Origin: Rhinopomastus cyanomelas
Taxonomy: Eukaryota > Chordata > Aves > Bucerotiformes > Rhinopomastidae
Length of the DNA stretch: 64,000 nucleotides
Assembly (NCBI GenBank): GCA_013400115.1
Contig: VXBP01010329.1
Span: 673,515 to 737,514 of the forward strand
Direction: 5' to 3'
Of the stretch, positions 13,101 to 23,506 are shown one piece after another; position 1 is the stretch's first letter, and each line of letters opens with the position of its first letter. The position numbers and the translations under genes are program-made. The notes under the pieces are model-generated. The model worked only from the letters and a program-made list of their open reading frames with translations, did not search any database and was not told where the DNA came from.

Positions 13101-16100
13101 CTGAGGCAAAGACAAAGCGGTGCCGGCCCCGCGTGGTGCCGAGTGTGAGGGCAGGTGTAGCTGTGCAGCCTCAGCTGTGCTGCTCAGACAAGGAGCGGGG
13201 CTCTCCTGCCGTCGTGTGTCTGGAGCACACCTGGGTATGATCTGAGGACCCTGGAGTCTGGCAGCCGCCGGCACTCCCTGTTTTGTGGCTCTTTGTGATC
13301 CGTTACCGGGTTTGAGCCGGGGCGTCTCGCAGGCTTTCGGTGCTCAGCCCTTGCTGTGCTCTGGCCGGGATCCGGAGAAACTCGGCAGTCACAGTCGATG
13401 GTTTGTGATGTGAGTTTGCGTGAAGAACATCCTCCTGTGTGCAGAGGTGGGGGTTCCAGGGAGGGAGGTGTCCACATCCACTGACCAGCTGCAGCCCTGA
13501 TCTCTCCTCTCTCCCCCATAGCTTGTTGGACCAGATCCCAGAGATGTTTGCAGACACCAATGAGAGTGAGACCATCTTCGCTCCGGTTATCCAGGCTGGC
13601 ATGGAAGCACTGAAGGTTAGACAGGATGTTCCTCTTTAGGGGAAGCAGCTCTTCCGTCACACGGAGACTCGATAAGCTCCAGAAGTTCTCTTTGCTGAGA
13701 GCCAGTCCCAAGTCTCCTACAAATCACAGTGGGAAATGAGGGGGAAAAGGTCACCGATGGTTTCCAGCGTTCCGACAGCGTGTTGGAAACGCTCCACCCC
13801 AAATGAGAAGGGTAACATCTGGTTCCATGTGCTGCTTAGTGGGAAACCAGTCCCTAGAGTCTCTTCCCCAGCAAATGGATGTTCAGGAGATGAGGAGGAG
13901 CAGGAGTTGTTTTCTTGTTCAGCGTCTGAGAGGAATGAAAAGGTGTTTAGTTACTGCCACAGAACTAGCGGGCGCTCGAGGTGTTAGCACAGATGGGCAG
14001 GCCCTGCCCGTGAGAAGGGCAGGAGAGGAGCGGGTGCAAGTTCTTCCCTGCTGCCCCGCTCTGCCTTCCGACCTCTCGTGCAAAGTGCTGCCGATGGCCC
14101 TTTGTGACGGAGTCAGGCAGGGGGTCAGGGGGTTCTCGCTGCCTGAACACAGTGGAAGGCCAAGGCGCTTCCCCAGCTGCTTTCTGTGTGTCCAGGATGT
14201 CCCCTAGAGTGCTGACATTTCTGTGGAGAGCTGCCAGTTAAAAGAGGGCCACCAGGGTTCACCACAGGGTTTGTAGGGGCAGAGAGCGGCCGCTGGGGGT
14301 GTGGAGCAGTGGATTTGCCTGCGGGCTGTGCGCAAGTAAAGCACGAACCCTGAGCAGGCCCTGAGCAGGCGCAGCTGTTGAACCACAAATACACACGTTT
14401 CTCCACTCAGAAAGGGCCCTCGCACCCTTTTCTGACCCATCCTGCTGAGGGTACGTACCCAAGGCGTGTTCGCTGCCGTCAGTGCTCTTCCCTGAGGAAG
14501 ATCTAAGGCTGCAGTCGCACAGCTACAAGCCGTAGGATCAGGGTGACTCGTGACGTAGGGCAGATGGTTGGACTCGACGGTCCCGGGGTCTTTTCGAACC
14601 ACGGTGGCTCTGTGGTCCTTGACAGCAGCTAGAAGTGAGAGCAGCTCGCTCTTCAAGCGCTCGGAAGTTGAAGCCGCTCTGTGAGATGCGGTGACGCCTC
14701 CCAGGCTCGTGTCCCTTAGCAGCGCTAAAGGTGCCGACGTGGTGTCTTTGGAACAGGCTGCGGAACGTGCTGGGAAATTGTTCATCTTCCACTCTTCGTT
14801 GCCAACTGCAGAAGCGCCAGGGAAGCTGAGGAACAGAGACGACAAGAAGCTCCTCAACACAGACAAAGAAAAGGTTTGTTCTGCTCTGGGGCTGCTAACG
14901 GCCGGGTTTCTCCAACAGAGCCGGGACCTCTTTCACCAAGCGGCGCTGCGTAGCTGTGGGGTCGTCCTGTTCTCACAGCGCCCTGACTGCGCAGGCATCA
15001 GCCCTGCAGGGCCACCGAGGTCCAATGACAGCAGAGCAGCCGCACCCATCCAGCAGCAATTAGCCTTTGTTGCCCCCATTCAGTGATGCAGTTCTGCCAG
15101 CCCACACCGGGGTGGTTTCCCACACAGGGTCTGCAGGGTTGTAATCTCATCCACACCCTGCTTCGTCCTCAGCGGGCGTTTGGGCCGTGCTTGGCTGCCA
15201 GCGGTAGCCGACGCTGTGACAGCGGTGTTTTTCAACTCTGCGCAGACGCTGTTCCAGCCCCAGACGAGCTCTTACGAGGCCTTAGCCCGGGAGTGTGTGG
15301 CCAACGGCTGCTGCGTGAACCTGTTCCTGTTCCCCAATCAGTACGTGGATGTGGCCTCCATGGGTCTCGTCCCCATGCGCACGGGGGGAACACTCTACAA
15401 GTACAGCAATTTCCAGGTAAGAGATTGCGGGCAGGAAGGGCTGGGCTTTGCTCTCGTGTCCGCGAGCGCGTGACATCTCACAGAGGCAGAGAGACTGGAA
15501 GTCGCCACATTTCAGGGGAAGCAACGCATCAGGCTCCAGGTTATGGATTGAAAGCAGTAATAAGTGTGACTGGATCCAGGGCACCCTGCTGTGGCAGGGG
15601 GACGGCACTGGGTGGTCTTTCGAGGTCCCTTCCAATCCCTAACGCTCCGTGATTCTGTGGATAAGCTGGTTGGGGGTCTTAAAATCCACTTGCTGAAGTG
15701 CTTGGCACCTGAGCAAGGGAGTCAGTCACTCCTGCACACAGGGACCCAAATGCTTGGGTAAGGACCCCCAAACAGCTGTCACAGCACTTGGCTAACATGC
15801 CATGAGAAGGGACATCCTGTGTCAGGAGAGTCCAAGCCCCCACCGGGCGCTCGCCTGTGCCGCATGCGTGTTCCAGCCGCAGTTGGCGTCGCTCACCTCT
15901 CTGGATGGAGGAGAAGTGAGCGGAGCAGATGCTGTGCTGGGGGGGCCGTGGGGTGGGGGCCAGGGCTGCCTTTGTGCTGGGCTGCTGCCACCCCGCGGGC
16001 AAACCGCCGCTTGTGCTTTGCCTTTGCAGCTGGATGTGGACAGCCGGCAGTTCCTGAGCGACCTCAGGAAGGACCTGAGGAAAACGCCCGGCTTTGACGC

Positions 16101-19100
16101 GATCATGCGGGTTCGGACGAGTACAGGTGAGCGCAGGCCCCTGTGGGGACGGACAGTAAACGTGAACGCGGGTGGCAGCGTGTGCCTGTGAGCGGCAGCG
16201 GTCAGCGCGCGTCAGGCTCGTGTCCCTGCCGGGGGGGCCTCTTGAGAAGGGACTGGGCAGGCTAATCCACCGCGTGAGGACGCCCTTCCTCTGCACAGCT
16301 CCGCAACAGTCAGTCTTCAGGTGCGAGTGAGGCTTCTGACCTCTCTGTGTGCACCTGGGACTGAGGTGCTGCTGCTGCCGCCGGACCCTGGTGCGTTCTG
16401 TGGCTTTCGAGCTCCAGGTGGCCCTGCTGTCTGCTCTCAGCATTTGCTCTGAGCCTCAAATGCACACACGTAGCGGCCAGGCCACCAGCACAAAAGGCTC
16501 TGGGTGCCCTCGGAGTCGCCGAGCAGCACGGTGGCCCCTCAGCTGTTCCCTCTCACCCAACTGTCAAAAAATGCCATCAGCAAGGCCAGCTGGTGGGACC
16601 CCGGGGGCAGCAGCGCTCCTGTTGCAGCAGGGAGAACCCGCTGGCAGTGACACGGAGGTCCCAGCGTAAAGTCTTGTTGTCATCTGGCTACAGGCTTCAG
16701 GGCGACAGACTTCTTTGGAGCGATTTACATGAACAACACGACGGACGTGGAGATGGCGGCGGTTGACTGTGACAAGGCAGTGACAGTGGAGTTCAAACAT
16801 GACGACAAACTGAACGAGGACAGCGGAGCCCTGATTCAGGTAGGAGACCTTAGTTACACCTAATGTCATCGGGCTGCGAGCGAGAGCTTCTGCAGCCGCC
16901 AGAGAGAGGGCATCTTGGTGCAGGGCTGATGGGCACGAGGCCCGGCTTGCCCTGGGGCCAGCGGCGTGGCATTGCTAAGGGAAAATGCAGAGAAGGAACG
17001 CTTGTGAGGGACTTGCGAGGTGCCACTGCCAGTTCGCAGTGCCTCAGCCCATCTCAGAGTCCCAGAACATTGGGGACTGGAAGGGACCTTGGAAAGATCA
17101 TCCAGTCCAATGCCCCTGCCAGAGCAGGACCCCTTAGATCCAGTGGCACAGGCCGTGGTTAGCTGCAGGCCCTGGGGGTTAGCAGCACCTCCTGTTTCAT
17201 TCCATGCACTCACGGCTGTTCACGTGAGAAGAACCGCTCGACAGGATCAGCAGCGTGTTCTCTGTTGCTTTGGCCACCAGACAGGGCCAGGCCCAGCACT
17301 TCGTCCGGAGCCTCGCAGCTCGCTTGTCTGGCAGCTTTCAGACCCAGGGATGTGGCCTGGGCGAGTGTGACGCACGGCGTGGTTTGCGGCCAGCCAGGGG
17401 CCGGTCCCTTGTTTTCAGATGGTGCCCTCGCCCGTCTGTGACGGTGAGCCTGTCCATCAGGCACACTGCTTTTTACCACTTTAACTTGTGGACTCGTAAA
17501 CATCCGTAAAAACCAGACCCCATGTTGGTCCTGCGGGCGACTGCAGCAGCAGCGCGAGGCCGGGCTTTCCTTGGTGCCTCTGGCACGTGCGAAAGGAGTG
17601 ACACAAGTTCCCTCTCTCCTGTGCGGCAGTGTGCTGTCCTCTACACGTCAGTCGGCGGGCAGAGGCGACTTCGCGTGCACAACATAGGGTTAAACTGCAG
17701 CTCCCAGTTAGCGGATGTCTACAAGAGCTGCGAGACAGACGCGCTCATCAACTTCTTTGCCAAGTCAGGTAGAGTGACGCCAGCTCAGCGCCTCTGATGC
17801 CTTTTCACACTCGGGGGTGGAGGAGTGGGAGGGGAGCTGCAGCGATTACCCGGGGGGAGATCGGGGTTGGTACCTCGCTGCTCTCAGGCTGGGCGACTCC
17901 TGAAGTCTCACGAGATGGCAAAGGCCAGCGGAGGCCATGTTTTAGATGCCCTGCCGTGACCAGTGCTCAGCAAGGCGGCTAGAACCGCGCGACGCACAGA
18001 GCTCTGTTGGCACGGGAACGGAAGGGGGCATCGTGGGGGCGGCGAATGACTTTGCGCAGGGTGCTGCCTGCAAGGGGCCGAACAGCAGCTGCAGGCCTCA
18101 GGGGGTAGCAGAGTGGAGGTGCTTGAAGCGGACGCGTGTCCCGGTGCTGACAGGCTCTCCGGTGTTTGCAGCTTTTGCGGCCGTTGTCAGCCAGCCGCTG
18201 AAGGCAGTCAGAGACATCCTGGTGAACCAGACCGCTCACATGCTCGCATGCTACCGGAAGAGCTGTGCCAGCCCGGCGCCAGTCAGCCAGGTAAAACCAG
18301 CTGGGTTCTCCCCGCCACCCCGAGCCCACCAGCTCTGCCAGAAAGGACAGCTGCAGAGCAGGCTCCTCCTTGCCTTTCACATCGACAGTGACAGGCAGGG
18401 TTCCACTGCAGCCGTTACAACACGGAGGGAACTGGTGATCATCGTTGTCTAATAATTACTTAGTCACCAGCTATGAAGAAGTCACTGTCCAAACCCTGAA
18501 GCTAACGCGATGTCTTAGTAAGGGGTCTGACTTGGTGTGGAGGTGCCATCGGACCTGATGTCTGGGTGAGGCCACGCTCCTGAGGGGGGACTCATCCCCA
18601 CTGTTAAGTCACTGACTTTCCCCAGTGCAGGAGGAAGCTCTAGGAGCACCCTCGTTTAAACTCCACGACTTCAGGCACCTCTGTTCTTCTCAGCCTGTCC
18701 TTTAACCTGTTCAGAACACGTGGGAAGTCTTGCAGTTCCACACAGATACCCACAGATGGCTGAGGGAAGTCCTGGGCCTGCAGACCCTCCGATTGACCTC
18801 TGGGTTTTGTGCGACTCACAGAAGAGTTTTTTCCTCCTCCTTTCCTTCAGATTTTGAGGTGCCTGAAAATCCAGCAGCAGCAGCTGGCCCTCTGTTGCTT
18901 CTTTGAGTGACAGTTAGTGGTTCTGCCCAGTAATGGTCGAGTTACTGGGGAAGACGAAGGACTGGTGACGCTGGAGGCACCTCATCTCGTTAGTTCTTGC
19001 CATCTCCTCCTAAACCATCTTCCCCCAGTTCTCTCCTCTGGACTACAACGTGCTGATTAAACGATGAGCACTTCCTGGTGATAGGACTTAAACCTCAGTT

Positions 19101-21144
19101 CCAGTGGGCTGCTGCCAGCACAGGGGTCAGCGCTGGTTTGAAGCAGCATTAAAACGTTGCCTAGTTTGGGGATTCTCGGGTAGGTTTTCTTTTCCCTCTG
19201 CAACCAGCCAGCCAAAACCAGCGGTGCTGCCTCTCAGCTTCGACAGTAACAAACTGTCCCTCTGCCTCTCAGCTCATCCTTCCAGACACGATGAAGGTGC
19301 TGCCGGTGTACATGAACTGCCTGCTGAAGAGCTGCGTGCTGGTGGGCAGACCGGAGATCCCCACCGACGAGAGAGCTCACCACAGACAGCTGGTCATGTC
19401 CATGGGGGTGGCCGACACGCAGCTGCTGTTCTATCCCCAGCTCCTGCCCATCGTGAGTGCTCTGCCTGCACCCCTTTCCGTTCCTGGTACTGCTGGTTCC
19501 AGTGTGTGGAGATCATGTGATTGGGCAGGGAGGGGCCTGTCTGCCAGGGCAGGTGTTAACTGCCAGCACTGGACTTCATTCTGAGGTGGAGCTGTCACTT
19601 CAGCCAAACTGAGCAGGGAGGACAGCTCAGCTGAGGAGGGAAAGGACACTGTCACGACAGCAGCCCCTACTCGTAGCAGGTTTCTGTCCAGGCCGACTGA
19701 AGGTGCCGCTTGACTAAAGAGCAGCACTGGGGCGCCCGTGTCTCCTTGCTTCTGGCAGCTCTTGCTGCGCACGCAGGGTGTTAACTGGACAAAGAGGTTC
19801 CAGGTCCTCACAAGTGGGAAGGAACCTTCCGAGAGCTGCTTTCCAGTATCCCAAACAGGAACGGCCAAGCTGTGTGTCTTTCTGCCCCACAGCACAGCCT
19901 GGATGTGAAGAGCGACGCTGTCCCCACCGCAGTCCGCTGCTCTGGAGAACGGCTCTCGGAAGGAGGGGCCTTCCTTCTGGCCAACGGGCTGAGGATGTTC
20001 CTGTGGCTGGGCGTCAGCGCTCCCCCGGAGATCATCCAAGGGCTCTTCAACGTGCCGTCCTTCGCACACATCAGCTCCGAGGCGGTGAGTCCACGATTCT
20101 ACCCTTTAGCGGGGCCAGACCGCTTGACACTCAGCCTCTTGTTTCTTCCTCACTTACCTGGAGGTAGGAACAGGGAGCCAGGAGGTGTCTGGACGCCAGA
20201 ACTGTCTGAACATGTAATTAGGTGGTGACAGGCTTTTGCTCTCTGAACACTCACCTGGAGAGAGGCTTTCCCAACATTTTTCAATCCTCTTAAACACTTC
20301 GTGTTGCAAATGCTGAAGTGCTGTGGAGTGCGCGCTGCTGAGAGTTGAACAGAGCCCTTGGCAGTGGTGACAGGGTTCTCCTGAGAATGAGTGTTCACAT
20401 GGTGACTGTGCTAAGCTGAGAACCAGCTTAGGAGTCTTTGAGATGAGAGACTCCGTTCTGGGCAGGAAATGCACAGAACTTGCACCCTACCCAGCAGCAG
20501 CTCCTCTTGTATGAACTCAGAGGTGTGACTGCCCCGCTCTTGTTCCGACAGACGTCCCTGCCTGACCTGGACAATCCGCTGTCCAAGAGGCTGAGGTTGC
20601 TCCTGGAGCGCATCCAGAGCCAGAAGCCCTACAGCATGAAGGTAACTTCCCTCTGCCCCGCTCCTGCCTCGCGCCTGACCACCAGAGCACTGCCGGCTTT
20701 GACCGCACCTGGCGGTAGCAGGTTTACACCTCAGGAACGGTCCTGCCTGTCACTGAGGTGCCGCTTGTGCTGCCGGCACAGGCATCTGCGAGGTGCTCAG
20801 CTCACTGAGAGAGAGGCTACCCAGAGGCAGGCAGGCTAACGGGTACCACCTTACTCTGCAGACTCCCCGTAGCCTCTCTCCCTGCTCTGTTCATAAACAC
20901 AGCTCTGGGAATGCAGAGATGACTTAGCTTTGGGACTGCCTGCCCCCAGCAGCACACAGCCCCTCGCTCTGCTTGAACCCTAACGACCTGTGTCTCCCTT
21001 CAGCTGACGATCGTGAAACAGCGGGAGCAGCCTGAGATGCTTTTCCAGCAGCACCTGGTGGAAGACAAGAGCATGTTTGGAGGCTCCTCCTACGTGGATT
21101 TCCTATGCTGCGTTCACAAGGAGATCTGCCAGCTGCTCAGTTAA
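6962..21144 (+). CDS. SEC24D: SEC24D, C-terminal two thirds (15 exons, partial gene)
   Basis: Sec24 subunit of the COPII inner coat. With SEC23 it binds SAR1-GTP on ER exit sites and captures cargo export signals. Joined coding exons: 6962-7100, 8243-8358, 11108-11232, 12795-12986, 13522-13615, 14757-14873, 15246-15416, 16030-16126, 16694-16839, 17630-17768, 18172-18290, 19273-19452, 19893-20084, 20552-20641, 21004-21144. They total 2058 nt, that is 685 residues plus stop, with all phases compatible. Visible in order: the zinc finger (Cys at visible residues 16, 19, 38, 41), the trunk domain (YIFMIDVSY onward), beta-sandwich and helical segments, the gelsolin-like fold (FLWLGV), and the typical C-terminus VDFLCCVHKEICQLL. 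Human SEC24D has about 1030 residues, so roughly 350 N-terminal residues lie left of the window. SEC24C is the close paralogue; METTL14 and PRSS12 next door favour SEC24D. Confidence 0.93.
7814..7835 (+). repeat. (CT)n(CA)n microsatellite
   Basis: Short run of CT then CA dinucleotides in a SEC24D intron, just upstream of the 60/54 bp direct repeat. Confidence 0.8.
7863..7976 (+). repeat. Direct repeat, 60 bp + 54 bp, in SEC24D intron
   Basis: Two adjacent copies starting gtgagcatttcatggctgtg at 7863 and 7923. The second lacks six bases (the ggagaaa-region insertion aaagagg/aa) but is otherwise identical by eye. A recent tandem duplication inside an intron. Confidence 0.92.
8243..8358 (+). 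CDS. SEC24D: SEC24D exon: zinc finger to trunk linker
   Basis: Acceptor ttggttttgcag, donor GTGAGT. Encodes PPFFFQHLDHIGRR through SYEYVATLEYCR, a highly conserved Sec24 stretch. Ends in phase 0. Confidence 0.95.
9375..9418 (+). mobile_element. Short CR1 3' end remnant
   Basis: cttggatggtctctcgacgt followed by cccttccaacctcgaacgttctgt matches the last ~45 nt of CR1; the rest is lost or unrecognisable. Confidence 0.6.
11108..11232 (+). CDS. SEC24D: SEC24D exon: start of trunk domain
   Basis: Acceptor tattcctgtag, donor GTAAGG. Encodes NNKPPKPPAYIFMIDVSYRN and on to LLDKLP, with Arg split across the junction. IDVSY is the first beta strand of the vWA-like trunk fold, which contacts SEC23. Confidence 0.95.
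11340..11640 (+). mobile_element. CR1 LINE fragment (sense)
   Basis: Sense CR1 ORF2 end and 3' tail (tcatcagcgacaggagcaga; gtctcttccaacctgagatg), just after a SEC24D exon. Confidence 0.85.
12795..12986 (+). CDS. SEC24D: SEC24D exon: trunk domain
   Basis: Acceptor cgcttgcag, donor GTAACG. Encodes the stretch with VGFVTYNKVLHFFNVKS and VVSDVGEVFVPLLDGFLV, near-invariant in Sec24C/D trunk domains. Ends with two bases of a split Asn codon. Confidence 0.95.
13522..13615 (+). CDS. SEC24D: SEC24D exon: trunk domain
   Basis: Acceptor ctcccccatag, donor GTTAGA, a weaker than usual match. Encodes LLDQIPEMFADTNESE through APVIQAGMEALK. Ends in phase 0. Confidence 0.95.
14561..14602 (+). mobile_element. 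Short CR1 3' end remnant
   Basis: cagatggttggactcgacgg followed by tcccggggtcttttcgaacc is a diverged CR1 3' end. Confidence 0.6.
14757..14873 (+). CDS. SEC24D: SEC24D exon: trunk domain
   Basis: Acceptor ggaacag, donor GTTTGT. 39 codons: AAERAGKLFIFHSSLPTAEA through NTDKEK. Family homology across the whole exon and phase 0 at both ends fix the boundaries, although the pyrimidine tract is short. Confidence 0.93.
15246..15416 (+). CDS. SEC24D: SEC24D exon: trunk domain
   Basis: Acceptor tctgcgcag, donor GTAAGA. 57 codons: TLFQPQTSSYEALA through GGTLYKYSNFQ, including the conserved LFLFPNQYVDVASMGLVP. Confidence 0.95.
15568..15660 (+). mobile_element. CR1 LINE 3' fragment (sense)
   Basis: tggatccagggcaccctgct, then aggtcccttccaatccctaa and ctccgtgattctg: the last ~90 nt of CR1. 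Confidence 0.85.
16030..16126 (+). CDS. SEC24D: SEC24D exon: end of trunk domain
   Basis: Acceptor ctttgcag, donor GTGAGC. Encodes LDVDSRQFLSDLRKDLRK through FDAIMRVRTST, with a split Gly. Matches the conserved Sec24 GFDAIMRVRTSTG segment. Confidence 0.95.
16694..16839 (+). CDS. SEC24D: SEC24D exon: beta-sandwich domain
   Basis: Acceptor tggctacag, donor GTAGGA. Encodes FRATDFFGAIYMNNTTDVEM through KLNEDSGALIQ. This region forms part of the Sec24 beta-sandwich and its cargo-binding surface. Confidence 0.95.
17060..17156 (-). mobile_element. CR1 LINE 3' fragment (antisense)
   Basis: cccagaacattggggactgg followed by aagggaccttggaaagatcatccagtcc, antisense CR1 3' end in a SEC24D intron. Confidence 0.85.
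17630..17768 (+). CDS. SEC24D: SEC24D exon: beta-sandwich to helical domain
   Basis: Acceptor gtgcggcag, donor GTAGAG. Encodes CAVLYTSVGGQRRLRVHNIG through CETDALINFFAKS, ending in phase 1. Contains the conserved RRLRVHN and LNCSSQLADVYKS. Confidence 0.95.
18172..18290 (+). CDS. SEC24D: SEC24D exon: helical domain
   Basis: Acceptor ggtgtttgcag, donor GTAAAA. Encodes FAAVVSQPLKAVRDILVNQT through CASPAPVSQ. The helical-domain signature VNQTAHMLACYRK is present. Confidence 0.95.
19273..19452 (+). CDS. SEC24D: SEC24D exon: helical to gelsolin-like region
   Basis: Acceptor ctgcctctcag, donor GTGAGT. 60 codons: LILPDTMKVLPVYMNCLLKS through LLFYPQLLPI. Confidence 0.95.
19893..20084 (+). CDS. SEC24D: SEC24D exon: gelsolin-like domain
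   Basis: Acceptor tgccccacag, donor GTGAGT. 64 codons, with GAFLLANGLRMFLWLGVSAP as the core of the gelsolin-like fold, then LFNVPSFAHISSEA. Confidence 0.95.
20552..20641 (+). CDS. SEC24D: SEC24D exon: penultimate
   Basis: Acceptor tgttccgacag, donor GTAACT. 30 codons: TSLPDLDNPLSKRLRLLLER through KPYSMK. Diverges from human more than its neighbours, as expected for this linker. Confidence 0.94.
21004..21144 (+). CDS. SEC24D: SEC24D last coding exon and stop
   Basis: Acceptor gtctcccttcag. Encodes LTIVKQREQPEMLFQQHLVE through HKEICQLLS and stop TAA at 21142-21144. The LTIVKQREQPE and SSYVDFLCC motifs end all Sec24C/D proteins. Confidence 0.96.
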   Translation: MTIVKQREQPEMLFQQHLVEDKSMFGGSSYVDFLCCVHKEICQLLS

Positions 21145-21255
21145 TGAAACTGAACCAGAAATTGGCTGCTTCTTTCTGACGCGCAAGAGGGACAGTCGGC
21201 GGTGCCTGAAGGCTGGCCCCCAGCAGCTCCACCACGCCGGGCGTCCCGCTGCGTG

Positions 21256-21317
21256 CCAGGGAGCCTGCTCTGTGGGGCCAGGGAGCCTGCTCTGTGGGCC
21301 AGGGAGCCTGCTCTGTG
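21256..21317 (+). repeat. Three-copy 21-22 bp tandem repeat in SEC24D 3' UTR
   Basis: Unit ccagggagcctgctctgtgg, repeated at 21256, 21278 and 21299 with only one inserted G and a short last copy. No reading frame depends on it. Likely a young, length-variable minisatellite. Confidence 0.9.
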
Positions 21318-21503
21318 CTCCTCTTGTACAGCTCCGTCTCCCAGCGAGCGACTACCTGTCTGCTAAGCGCTTTGCGTCCTCGTTCAGCAGTAGAGTAGGT
21401 GGTGCTGCACTAAGTAGTGATGGCCTGGGAGCCCCGGCTCTTCCTCTGCGTGGGCTGCCAAATTTGCAAGCGCCTGGGCGTAAGAGTGTATGGGCCTGCG
21501 CTT

Positions 21504-21509
21504 ATTAAA
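21504..21509 (+). terminator. Candidate SEC24D poly(A) signal (ATTAAA)
   Basis: ATTAAA about 360 nt past the SEC24D stop, followed by a T-rich segment around 21524-21545. This is the commonest variant of the AATAAA signal. Use is inferred, not shown. Confidence 0.5.
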
Positions 21510-21525
21510 GGATCATTTAGACAGC

Positions 21526-23135
21526 TCTTTAATTACTCCTTTTGCTAGTCACAGCTTGCACCAGAGCAGGGAAGGTGCCAAAACCCTGCATGGAAAAGGG
21601 CAAAAGCCCGGCCACGCAGCTGCTCTTCCTAGGCCCTGGTGGACAGCCGAGGTGGGGGGCAGCAGCCCTGTGCCAGTCCCAGTGCACTTGGTGCTCATCC
21701 CTAAAAAACCACCTGCCTTCCTGGGAAGGCCCAGGGGTGCCTTCCTACAGCAACAGAGTGCTGGGACACCAGTCACACGCCTCGGGTCATCCTGGTAGAA
21801 CTGGACTCAACAGGCCGACAGCAGCGGAGCAGCACAGGAAGAGCAGCTCAGTCCTCTTGGTAAAAGTCTGACCGCCGCTGTTGCCCCGTGACGGTGCAAT
21901 TAGCTGGGGGACTTGGCAAACTCATTTTACCAACTGCACCTTTGAGACTGTTAAAGCGACTGCAGCGCTGCCGCTATAACGGAGCAACGGCTGTCCCTCA
22001 TGCGCGCAGGGGCGGGGGAGCCGGAACGCGGCCGGCGCATTAACCAAGGGTAGCTGGGTGCTGTAAGAAGAAAGACGCTTGTTTGCTACCGCTGCTTGTG
22101 CAGGGAGGGCCCTCTGCTCTGTGACTGACTGCCTGACTCAACAGTCACTGCTCTGCAGAACAGGCCTCTGCTGACAGCAGTATTTAAGGCAGAACTTTGA
22201 AAGCCAGCCCCTCCCACACTTCCCCAGTGTGGAGGTCCCGCCAGGACCAGCCCCTCTGCGTGTGAGGGTCAAACCAGTCCACACCTGAAATGGGTTTCAG
22301 ACGGAGCAGAAGCGTCTCCGAAGGTAAAAGAGCTGGGCCTCGTTAAAAAACCCACGTGCCTTTAAACACGGTGGCGTCGTTCCATCGTCACAGTCAGTCC
22401 GAGAGAGGCAGCCTCTGGATGCAGCCAAGAGCAGCCGGCTGCCTGTGGCTGAACCTGTATCCTTTGCACTCACCGAGAGCTTTTAAAGGAAGCGGCTGTG
22501 TGACAAAAGGATCCTCAACTGCAGGCAGCTGCCAGGACAAGCACTTTGGAGCTGAGGACAGACCCTCTAGAAAGTATCTGTTGCCCTTCCAGATGAGGGC
22601 GCTGTGTAAAATGACACCAGCAATGTTACGTGTAAAGAAACAAGTATCAACTATGAGCATCGTGTCTGTATTCTTTGATCTAACCACTTCTCCACGCAGG
22701 TGTGATCAGCCTCTGCCTCCTAACAAACAAACAGGCCCCGCAGGTGGTACCCTGGGTGTCAGCCGATGGAGGTTTAGGACAGGTAAGAGCAGACTCTGGC
22801 TTCGGGCAGTCTCTGCCCCTGCCTCTCCCTGCCAGCACAGCAAGGCAGCGGGGAAGGTCTGGCCCACTGACTTCAGGGCTGCCAGAACCAAGCCCACGAC
22901 ACCGAGCTAGGTGACCAGAGCAGCAGCCTCTCACATGTGACACCAGGACAGGGAAATGCACGGGGACAGGAGAGCCTGCTGCCAGCACAGCTCTCAGTGC
23001 CTAGGGATGCCAGGCACACCTGCACACACACCCCTCTGCCCACTACAGACGCGGACACTGAGTGCATCCACGCCCCAGCACCAGAGGCGCTTGGTTGCTC
23101 CTCCCAGGAACCATTTCAGACACACAAACCAAATA
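21526..23135. other. Intergenic gap between converging SEC24D and METTL14
   Basis: About 1.6 kb between the two inferred poly(A) sites. No CR1, RNA gene or conserved peptide was recognised. Reading frames here are not supported as genes. Confidence 0.6.
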
Positions 23136-23139
23136 AAAA

Positions 23140-23506
23140 AATAACAGACTCGTATTTATTCCGTCTGCTGCCGGGTTTCAGGTGAGATCAAGCTCGGTGT
23201 CAGCACAGGCCCAGCACTTGCCTTCCCTTAGTTCAGAACTGCATTTCACACTCAGCCCGTCACATCAGTGCCGGCAGCCCAAACCTCAAGTTGCCAAGAA
23301 GAAAGATGCTGCAGGAGGTGGAGCGAGCGCTGTCACGTGCAGGAGCTGCCCGAGGGCAAAGAGCTCCTTCCTTGGGCAGGAAGGCCCAACTGTCACCGTT
23401 AGGCACCAACTAACCCTGAGTCCCCAGAACGATTCCCTTCTGCACAAACAAGACTAAGGAAAAGATTCACCAGGCACAGGAAGGGGAAAGAACCTCCTAC
23501 CAGTCA
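23140..23506 (-). other. METTL14: METTL14 3' UTR (inferred end)
   Basis: Sequence following the stop to the likely cleavage point just below the AATAAA at 23160-23155. The transcript end is inferred from the signal and the GT-rich element after it. Confidence 0.7.
23155..23160 (-). terminator. METTL14 poly(A) signal (AATAAA)
   Basis: Plus-strand tttatt is AATAAA on the minus strand, about 350 nt past the METTL14 stop. On the minus strand it is followed by T-rich and GTTTGTGTGT sequence, a good downstream element. Confidence 0.75.

Larger units (their letters stand above)
21145..21525 (+). other. SEC24D: SEC24D 3' UTR (inferred end)
   Basis: Sequence after the TAA stop. It contains a short tandem repeat (21256-21317) and a candidate poly(A) signal ATTAAA at 21504-21509, followed by a T-rich stretch. 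The exact cleavage site is inferred; no AATAAA occurs before 23132. Confidence 0.6.

Noticed and set aside
23132..23137. Plus-strand AATAAA considered as the SEC24D poly(A) signal
   Set aside because: It is nearly 2 kb past the stop and overlaps the METTL14 3' end region; the nearer ATTAAA at 21504 is a simpler candidate, though a long SEC24D 3' UTR is not excluded.
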